Assembly: GCA_937913075.1 (NCBI GenBank)
Contig: CALEPU010000149.1
Coordinates: 1 to 10,073, forward strand
DNA length: 10,073 bases
Direction: 5' to 3'
Origin: an uncultured Clostridia bacterium
GTDB taxonomy: Bacteria; Bacillota; Clostridia; Christensenellales; CAG-138
A program made the translations under genes and the position numbers. The stretch's first letter is position 1, and each line of letters opens with the position of its first letter. The notes under the pieces were generated by a model. That model saw only the letters and a list, made by a program, of their open reading frames with translations. It searched no databases and was not told the DNA's origin. Positions 6,426-10,073 of the stretch are shown in pieces.

Positions 6426-6502
6426 GGGGTTATAGCTCAGCTGGTTAGAGCGCCACGTTGACATCGTGGAGGTCATTGGTTCGATCCCAACTAACCCCAC
6501 CA
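6426..6502 (+). tRNA. tRNA-Val (anticodon GAC)
   Basis: Acceptor GGGGTTA (6426-6432) pairs with TAACCCC (6492-6498). The anticodon stem CCACG/CGTGG holds TTGACAT, giving GAC (6460-6462). Discriminator A is at 6499 and encoded CCA at 6500-6502. Five T's follow at once. It complements the TAC tRNA-Val at the left edge in reading Val codons. Confidence 0.96.
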
Positions 6503-6510
6503 TTTTTCCT

Positions 6511-6560
6511 GAGGTGTGCGTCACACCCCGTGTATAAACCCTCACATTTATAAAGTGAGT
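6511..6560. other. Two small hairpins between tRNA-Val and tRNA-Gln
   Basis: GGTGTG-CGT-CACACC (6513-6527) and CTCAC...GTGAG (6541-6559, with TTTATAAA inside) form short stems. Neither has a T tail downstream. The 150 bases between the two tRNAs contain no recognisable gene. A frame on the - strand here is the usual antisense-of-tRNA artefact. Confidence 0.35.
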
Positions 6561-6653
6561 GTTGTCGGTACTGCTCGTGGGCTTTATCGCGCGCTCCATA
6601 CCTGCTTGAGAGAGCGGGTGTTATATGTGGGGTGAACGGCACTCCGGGAGCAT

Positions 6654-6727
6654 TGCGGAATTGTGTAATGGTAGCACCTACGACTCTGACTCGTATTGTC
6701 TAGGTTCGAATCCTAGTTCCGCAGCCA
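6654..6727 (+). tRNA. tRNA-Gln (anticodon CTG)
   Basis: Acceptor TGCGGAA (6654-6660) pairs with TTCCGCA (6717-6723). The anticodon stem TACGA/TCGTA encloses CTCTGAC, giving CTG. The T arm CTAGG-TTCGAAT-CCTAG is perfect. Discriminator G is at 6724 and encoded CCA at 6725-6727. No clear promoter of its own is seen, so it may be read from the tRNA-Val promoter. Confidence 0.94.
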
Positions 6728-6762
6728 TGTTGTGCAACCAAAAAAGATATTGCACCGGAAAA

Positions 6763-6793
6763 CCCAGAAACCACAACGGTTTCTGGGCTTTTT
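6763..6793 (+). terminator. Intrinsic terminator after tRNA-Gln
   Basis: CCCAGAAACC (6763-6772) pairs with GGTTTCTGGG (6778-6787) around ACAAC, followed by C and five T's. It ends the Val/Gln tRNA transcript 36 bases after the CCA. Confidence 0.92.
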
Positions 6794-6872
6794 CGTGCCC
6801 CGATTTTCAAGTGCAAACAAAAAGATATTTTTCTTTGTTGAGAGGACTTGAACTACCGACCCCAGCGTTTTT

Positions 6873-6916
6873 AGGCGGCTTTTGAGAGAATAATTCTCCC
6901 GAAAGCCGCCTTTTTT
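6873..6916 (+). terminator. Second tandem intrinsic terminator
   Basis: AGGCGGCTTT (6873-6882) pairs with AAAGCCGCCT (6902-6911), with an inner GAGAA/TTCTC stem, and the hairpin runs into six T's (6911-6916). It follows the first terminator by 80 bases with no gene between them. It may have belonged to a gene now lost from this spot. Confidence 0.88.
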
Positions 6917-6951
6917 CGTTTTCGCTGAAAAAATTTTTTCTAAGAGGTCTT

Positions 6952-7014
6952 CCCTAAAATGTAGGGATGACCTCCCCACTTGTTCAGAAAAGAGGTTCGC
7001 CCTACATTTTTGGG
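6952..7014. repeat. REP-like imperfect palindrome
   Basis: AAAATGTAGGG (6956-6966) pairs with CCCTACATTTT (7000-7010), with CCC/GGG outside (6952-6954, 7012-7014) and ACCTC/GAGGT inside (6970-6974, 6992-6996). The GTAGGGATGACC...TTCGCCCTAC layout resembles dispersed palindromic intergenic repeats common in Clostridia genomes. That link is from general knowledge and cannot be tested with one copy. The surrounding 6917-7155 has no gene that I can support. Confidence 0.55.
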
Positions 7015-7021
7015 CATATCT

Positions 7022-7034
7022 CACTTAACTTAAT
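7022..7034 (+). repeat. 13-bp direct repeat, copy 1
   Basis: CACTTAACTTAAT is repeated exactly at 7332-7344. The two copies bracket 297 bases that hold a possible 60-residue peptide gene. Confidence 0.7.
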
Positions 7035-7151
7035 GTTTAGGGCAAAATAAAAGTCTTGCAAAAGGTCTCTAGTGAACAAACGATGAACAACGCATTTTTA
7101 TGCGCAAATCATTCCTCAAACCTCTTAAAAACTACTACAGCAGGCAAGAGG

Positions 7152-7206
7152 AATAATGTCAACAATGCGCGTCAGCGCAGGCGTAGCCCTTGTTGTTTAC
7201 ATTATT
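7152..7206 (+). promoter_or_regulatory. Hairpin covering the start of the small membrane peptide
   Basis: AATAATGT (7152-7159) pairs with ACATTATT (7199-7206). After one mismatch, AACAA (7161-7165) pairs with TTGTT (7193-7197), and a small GCGC-GTCA-GCGC stem sits inside. The ATG at 7156 is buried in the stem, which could hold back translation. No effector is known. Confidence 0.4.
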
Positions 7207-7338
7207 TCATCTTGGATGCTATGCTCTATGCAAGAGGTGGAGGAGGAATATTATTCAGTTCAGTTGGAAGTTTATCGGGGGCCTTTTGCTCACCTTGAGG
7301 GCCCAACGCTCACATTTCAAAATGACGAAAACACTTAA
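7156..7338 (+). CDS. Possible 60-residue small membrane peptide
   Basis: The family is not recognised. From ATG 7156 the frame gives a short N-terminus, one hydrophobic segment (VSAGVALVVYIISSWMLCSM, about residues 6-25) and then a polar acidic tail with EVEEEYY. That is a plausible single-pass membrane peptide. AAGAGG (7146-7151) lies only 4 bases from the ATG; ATG 7165 is an alternative. The start lies inside a 13-bp hairpin and the stop TAA lies inside the second copy of a 13-bp direct repeat. An overlapping frame from 7056 is less convincing. The peptide precedes a strong terminator and the ArdA-like gene, so it could be a leader or a small cargo gene of the same element. It may also be chance. 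Confidence 0.38.
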   Translation: MSTMRVSAGVALVVYIISSWMLCSMQEVEEEYYSVQLEVYRGPFAHLEGPTLTFQNDENT

Positions 7339-7344
7339 CTTAAT
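7332..7344 (+). repeat. 13-bp direct repeat, copy 2
   Basis: CACTTAACTTAAT is identical to 7022-7034. It overlaps the stop codon of the possible 60-residue peptide and lies 17 bases before a terminator. Confidence 0.7.
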
Positions 7345-7360
7345 AACACCGTAATCCATG

Positions 7361-7402
7361 GGCTGACTTTGTAGAAGTAATTCTATGAAGTCAGCCTTTT
7401 TT
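7361..7402 (+). terminator. Strong terminator just upstream of the ArdA-like gene
   Basis: Arms 7361-7376 and 7381-7396 pair over 16 bp (including G-T pairs) around a GTAA loop, followed by six T's (7397-7402). Only 25 bases separate it from the ArdA start, with the ribosome binding site in between. It either ends the upstream unit or acts as an attenuator, because no promoter fits between it and the gene. Confidence 0.88.
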
Positions 7403-7427
7403 ATTTTCTACGAAAGGAATGAACACC

Positions 7428-7847
7428 ATGATCAAAATCAGAATCAGGCACGACGATCACGAGATCGACATTCGCTTCCCGATCAGCGAGAGCGAGCTGT
7501 TTGCAAAGCTTGGTGAGATTCACGCTGTCGAAGGAAGGGACGCCGCACAGTCCGCCCTTGTGACGGAGGTCTACTGGCCGGAGGAATTCTCCATGTTGAA
7601 AGACCGCTTTGCCAATCTGGATGAACTGAACTATCTCGGCAAGCGTATGGAGAGCTTTGATACCCTCGAATACGATCAGTTCCTCATCGGCATCACCAAG
7701 CTGGACAGCAAAGAAGTAAAGGATCTCATAAAACTCCTTATCGTGATTGTCATGCTGGTAGTAGGAAGCAAGCGTGAAGATGTTTTCAGAAACGAAGTAA
7801 ATCCCGACCGGCTTTTCAAGAGCAGCAAGCAAACTGTGATCTCGTAG
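7428..7847 (+). CDS. Truncated ArdA-like antirestriction protein with a foreign tail
   Basis: Residues 1-101 resemble the N-terminal part of ArdA-like proteins of Clostridia mobile elements: IRIRHDDHEIDIRFPISE (3-20), EVYWPEEFSML (47-57), DRFANLDELNYLGKRMESFD (59-78) and KEVKDLI (95-101). ArdA proteins mimic the charge and shape of DNA to block type I restriction enzymes after conjugation. Here the match stops at about base 7730. The last 38 residues (from KLLIVIVML) are the antisense of a recombinase fragment, not ArdA. The C-terminal part needed for a full ArdA is missing, so the product is probably inactive. ATG 7428 is chosen because AAAGGA (7413-7418) lies 9 bases upstream; ATG 7419 is too close. 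An intrinsic terminator precedes it and no promoter is visible, which also suggests a relic. Confidence 0.72.
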   Translation: MIKIRIRHDDHEIDIRFPISESELFAKLGEIHAVEGRDAAQSALVTEVYWPEEFSMLKDRFANLDELNYLGKRMESFDTLEYDQFLIGITKLDSKEVKDLIKLLIVIVMLVVGSKREDVFRNEVNPDRLFKSSKQTVIS

Positions 7848-8263
7848 TGCTTCTTTGAGACATTGGATACCTTTTGCGTGATGATCAAGTCCACCTTACC
7901 GGCGAAGCAATCACTCAGCAGCCGACACCACTCTTTGGCGCTCTCCATGTTCGGAGCAGTGGAGCCTTCGTCAATGTAGAAATCGACTAACTCCCAATTC
8001 GGACAAAGCGCCATCGTATCCTGGTATTGTCGGATGTGGTATTCCAGATAATTATCGTGTTTCGTCTGATTGAAGTAGCGAATATAGATACCGACACGGT
8101 AGTGGCGCCTCGGGCTCGGTTGCTCGTGCCGGATTGTTTTTAACCAAGCCTTATGGTCGACAATCTGCTGATCTGTCTCATAGTTCCCTGTAAAGGGAAC
8201 TGAGAAATCAGGAGTCACTTCGGCTTCGGCAAGTTTTTTGAAGACTTCCAATTCTTCGGGCAT
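7731..8263 (-). pseudogene. Broken serine-recombinase-like gene
   Basis: On the - strand, ATG 8263 with GGAGGTG (8272-8278) 7 bases upstream starts a frame of 145 coherent residues. Its YRVGIYIRYFNQTKHDNYLE (55-74), WELVDFYIDEGSTAPNMESA (90-109) and GKVDLIITQKVSNVSKK (122-138) align with the catalytic domain of resolvases (PF00239). At 7829-7832 the frame is lost. The expected continuation LAALEKPVGIYFVSENIFTL is found in another frame down to about 7731, where it meets the ArdA fragment. The usual active-site Ser after YIR is replaced (YIRYFN), and the SRxxR motif reads SNVSKK. This subfamily may therefore be non-catalytic even when intact. About 50-55 residues precede the domain. The C-terminal domains are gone. 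Confidence 0.78.
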
Positions 8264-8329
8264 GGTGATGCACCTCCGGTTGATATCGGGATAAGCACAT
8301 TTTATCGGCTAAACCGGAGAAAAAGAATA

Positions 8330-8359
8330 AACCGAGAGTCAAGTCCATAACTCTCGGTT
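8330..8359 (-). other. 10-bp hairpin upstream of the recombinase relic
   Basis: AACCGAGAGT (8330-8339) pairs with ACTCTCGGTT (8350-8359) around a 10-base loop. On the - strand it runs into TTATTCTTTTTC, a poor terminator tail. TTGACT on the - strand (8337-8342) is a -35-like sequence across stem and loop, but no good -10 follows at 17 bases. Confidence 0.45.
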
Positions 8360-8370
8360 AATGAAACGCA

Positions 8371-8407
8371 AAAAAAAGAACAGGTCAGACATCAAATCTG
8401 ACCTGTT
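8371..8407 (-). terminator. Terminator of the AAA_14/DUF4143 gene
   Basis: AACAGGTCAGA (8379-8389) and TCTGACCTGTT (8397-8407) pair over 11 bp with a 7-base loop. The A run at 8370-8377 becomes a long T run on the - strand. It lies 26 bases after the ATPase stop codon. The arms share ACAGGTCA with the palindrome at 9757-9789. Confidence 0.88.
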
Positions 8408-8432
8408 TGCATTGCCATATCACCACAGTTTT

Positions 8433-9659
8433 TCAAATCATCCAGATCGGAACAACATACGCCTTGCGGTCAATAGCAGAAAGCTCCTGGCGCATACACA
8501 GAATTGCTCCGACGCCGCGAGGAACAGACGCCTTATCGAGAATTCTAAAGGCACTGACCAGTTCTGTTCCCGGATTGGCTGTTTTCTTGATCTCAAGTGG
8601 ATGCAACTCACCATCGCTCTCAATGACAAGATCGATCTCATTGGAGTCCTTGTCACGATAGTAATGAAGAAGGCAATCTTTTGCACTGTTATGGTAAGTC
8701 TTGATAATCTCGGCAACCGTGTAATTCTCCAGAACAGCTCCGTTGATCGCTCCGTTCATGAGAATCTCCGGGCTGGAATAGCGTGTGAGATACGCAACAA
8801 GTCCCGTGTCGAAGAAATACATCTTCGGTGTTTTAATTGTCCTCTTCAGCAGATTATTGGAAAACGGACGGAGATAAAAGATTACTTCGGATTTCTCCAT
8901 AACCTGAAGCCACCGTTTCGCCGTGTCGTCGCTGACGCCAACGTCTGCTGCGATATCGTGGATGTTCAGCATTTGTCCTGCTCGACAAGCGGCGGCACGG
9001 ATAAAGTCGGCGTAGAGAAGTTTATCTACACCGGGAATCATGTCCGAGACATCCCGATCAATATAGCTCTGGATATAGGAGCTATAGAAAACATCTCGAT
9101 CCGTAAACTTCCCACTCCTATGACCGGGCATAGCTCCGCTCCAGATTCGCTTGTACATCTCATGAACATTTGCAGAAGCAAGATGTTCCTTGCGCTTTTG
9201 AAGCGCAGTCAATTCTAACGAAAAAGGTGAAGTTTCTCCGTCGCCGTACAACTCTGTCTGAGATAGTGCAGACATATGAAGAATTGCTGTTCTTCCCGCT
9301 AACGATTCCTGCGCCAACTCCATCAAGCGAAATGACTGCGAACCGGTCAGCCAATAGGAACCCGGCACTGCGCCGTTGTCCACCTTAATTTTGATATAAG
9401 AAAACAGTTCCGGCGCATATTGCACTTCATCAATGAGTACAGGTGCGGGGTGCAGTTCCAGAAACAACGCAGGATCGGTCTTGGCAAGCTTACGATCTTC
9501 CACATCATCCAGCGTGACCTTTGTGCGCGTTGTGCCTTCCATCAGGTGCTCCAGCATAGTAGTCTTTCCCACTTGACGCGGGCCGACCAAAAGCAGGCAG
9601 CTATATTCGCGGCTGACCTGCAGTATTTTCTTTTCCAGGGTTCTTTCAATATAACTCAT
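8433..9659 (-). CDS. AAA_14 / DUF4143 family ATP-binding protein
   Basis: The 408-residue protein has the two-part layout of the AAA_14 (PF13173) plus DUF4143 (PF13635) family. The Walker A motif is GPRQVGKTT (26-34), Walker B is VLIDEVQ (74-80) and the sensor-like LTGSQS is at 104-109. A helix-turn-helix-like stretch (NIHDIAADVGVSDDTAKRWL, 232-251) precedes the C-terminal part. There YYRDKDSNEIDLVIE with LEIKK (D343, E356, K358) looks like a PD-(D/E)XK nuclease-type core. Family members are widespread, often scattered or repeated in genomes, and lack a proven role. Nuclease activity is inference. GGAGGG lies 7 bases before ATG 9659, a perfect promoter precedes it and a terminator follows, so it is a self-contained unit. 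It looks intact next to degraded neighbours. No toxin or partner gene is adjacent on the same transcript. Confidence 0.92.
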   Translation of the reverse strand: MSYIERTLEKKILQVSREYSCLLLVGPRQVGKTTMLEHLMEGTTRTKVTLDDVEDRKLAKTDPALFLELHPAPVLIDEVQYAPELFSYIKIKVDNGAVPGSYWLTGSQSFRLMELAQESLAGRTAILHMSALSQTELYGDGETSPFSLELTALQKRKEHLASANVHEMYKRIWSGAMPGHRSGKFTDRDVFYSSYIQSYIDRDVSDMIPGVDKLLYADFIRAAACRAGQMLNIHDIAADVGVSDDTAKRWLQVMEKSEVIFYLRPFSNNLLKRTIKTPKMYFFDTGLVAYLTRYSSPEILMNGAINGAVLENYTVAEIIKTYHNSAKDCLLHYYRDKDSNEIDLVIESDGELHPLEIKKTANPGTELVSAFRILDKASVPRGVGAILCMRQELSAIDRKAYVVPIWMI

Positions 9660-9679
9660 AAAAACGCCCTCCGGCTAAT

Positions 9680-9696
9680 ATCGTATGCAATCGTAT
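9680..9696. promoter_or_regulatory. 10-bp-spaced direct repeats at the ATPase promoter, possible operator
   Basis: ATCGTAT occurs at 9680-9686 and again at 9690-9696, one helical turn apart, overlapping the -10 and start site. CGGCTA/TAGCCG (9672-9677, 9699-9704) forms an outer inverted repeat. The position suits a repressor, possibly the ATPase's own HTH-like segment, but that is speculation. Confidence 0.35.
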
Positions 9697-9723
9697 TATA
9701 GCCGATAACGAGTAAAAAGTCAA
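9695..9723 (-). promoter_or_regulatory. Sigma-A promoter of the ATPase gene
   Basis: On the - strand TTGACT (9718-9723) and TATAAT (9695-9700) are 17 bases apart, close to consensus. The ATG lies about 35 bases after the -10. Confidence 0.88.
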
Positions 9724-9756
9724 CCGTTGTGAGGAAATTTAGTGCCCTTAAAATGA

Positions 9757-9789
9757 ATTGACAGGTCATACATGTCCTGACCTGTCAAT
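9757..9789 (-). terminator. 12-bp palindrome ending the 59-residue gene
   Basis: ATTGACAGGTCA (9757-9768) pairs with TGACCTGTCAAT (9778-9789) around a 9-base loop. The stop codon of the small - strand gene lies inside the right arm. On the - strand the tail is only TCATTTTAAG, so termination may be weak. The arm repeats ACAGGTCA of the ATPase terminator. Confidence 0.6.
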
Positions 9790-9964
9790 AATCGTTATTA
9801 CCTTTTGGTGAATGCATGGACTTCTTGACTTCCTTGACGATTTTGAGAATCGACTCAATCTCTGTCGGGGTGCAGTCCTCAAGCACCTCCGCAAATTCAA
9901 GTTTGTCTATCTGAATCTCTGAAACCCATTGATTTTCCTGCATTTCCCGCAGGTCTGCTACCAT
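9785..9964 (-). CDS. 59-residue acidic helical protein, unknown function
   Basis: The - strand frame from ATG 9964 to TGA 9787-9785 encodes 59 residues beginning MVADLREMQENQWVSEIQ, followed by LEFAEVLEDCTPTEIESILK and a lysine-rich IVKEVKKSMHSPKG. The family is not recognised. It has a strongly helical, charged composition and no membrane segment. GGAGC lies 5 bases before the ATG. The codon pattern looks genuine (no rare-codon runs, charged helix periodicity). It sits downstream of a longer - strand gene whose end is at the window edge, about 60 bases away, so the two may be co-transcribed. Small proteins of this kind are common as accessory genes in integrative elements, but no role can be assigned. 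Confidence 0.65.
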   Translation of the reverse strand: MVADLREMQENQWVSEIQIDKLEFAEVLEDCTPTEIESILKIVKEVKKSMHSPKGNNDY

Positions 9965-9976
9965 AAAAAGCTCCGT

Positions 9977-10023
9977 TTTCCCTTGTTTTTGCCCTTGTGG
10001 GGCAAAACAAGGGAAACTTTTTT
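9977..10023 (+). terminator. Long hairpin with + strand T tail
   Basis: Arms 9977-9994 and 10000-10016 pair over 17 bp with one bulged T, loop TTGTG, followed by C and six T's (10018-10023). As written it is a + strand terminator, yet no + strand gene leads into it. On the - strand it lies between the end of one gene and the ribosome binding site of the next, where it could act as a processing or attenuating stem. Confidence 0.65.
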
Positions 10024-10024
10024 A

Positions 10025-10073
10025 TCAGTCGCCGCCTACTACCTTATCCAGCAGGCGGGCCGAGGAGCGTTTC
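10025..10073 (-). CDS. C-terminal end of a - strand gene, cut by window
   Basis: On the - strand the frame ending at TGA (10027-10025) gives KRSSARLLDKVVGGD as its last residues, a plausible basic C-terminus of a longer protein that enters from the right edge. A competing frame stops earlier at TAA. Too little is present to name it. The hairpin and 59-residue gene follow directly. Confidence 0.4.
   Translation of the reverse strand, partial: KRSSARLLDKVVGGD

Noticed and set aside
6129..6599. - strand frame over tRNA-Val(GAC)
   Set aside because: It contains the common tRNA-antisense peptide (GIEPMTSTMSTWRSNQLSYNP) and is not a gene.
6700..6727. tRNA-Gln 3' end as an attachment site for the right-hand element
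   Set aside because: No second copy of the tRNA 3' end was found downstream in the window and no intact integrase is present.
6625..7024. Frames on both strands over tRNA-Gln and the two terminators
   Set aside because: They read through a tRNA and two terminator hairpins and have no binding sites or family features.
8361..9218. 285-residue + strand frame opposite the ATPase
   Set aside because: It starts in a terminator hairpin and lies antisense to a clear AAA_14/DUF4143 gene.

Overview
The window looks like the chromosome of a low-to-mid-GC Gram-positive bacterium, probably a Clostridia member (Oscillospiraceae/Ruminococcaceae-like). The evidence is seven tRNA genes that all encode their 3' CCA, sigma-A type promoters with 17-base spacers, GGAGG ribosome binding sites, GTG starts, and Firmicutes-type families (DUF1015, VanZ-like, YegS/DagK-like lipid kinase, ArdA). 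The species cannot be fixed from the sequence.

Left part (1-720): a tRNA cluster Val(TAC, cut by the window edge)-Asp(GTC)-Phe(GAA)-Gly(GCC)-Cys(GCA). Long hairpins overlap the 3' ends of the Gly and Cys tRNAs. Between those two tRNAs, two near-identical 52-53 bp direct repeats bracket a hairpin-rich 150-base stretch with no gene.

Middle (900-6330): five + strand genes, mostly with their own promoters. They are a DUF1015 protein, a VanZ-like membrane protein, a secreted protein of unknown function built from two related halves, an AT-rich fucosyltransferase-like glycosyltransferase that looks acquired, and a diacylglycerol/sphingosine-kinase-like lipid kinase. The lipid kinase promoter carries a perfect 16-base palindrome at the start-site region. 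Membrane and envelope functions (VanZ, secreted protein, glycosyltransferase, lipid kinase) cluster here, but separate promoters and terminators argue against one operon.

Right part (6420-10073): two more tRNA genes, Val(GAC) and Gln(CTG), then tandem terminators, and then a region that looks like the worn remains of an integrative element. It holds a palindromic REP-like sequence, a 13-bp direct repeat pair around a possible 60-residue membrane peptide, and a strong terminator just ahead of an ArdA-like antirestriction gene. ArdA is cut after about 101 residues and joined head-on to a broken, frameshifted serine-recombinase-like gene on the - strand. Next come an intact - strand AAA_14/DUF4143 ATPase bracketed by two related palindromes, an unlisted 59-residue - strand gene, and the C-terminal end of a further - strand gene at the window edge. 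No complete new defence or mobile system is demonstrable. The most interesting items are the ArdA/recombinase junction, the palindrome-bracketed ATPase, the duplicated secreted protein and the repeats in the tRNA cluster.
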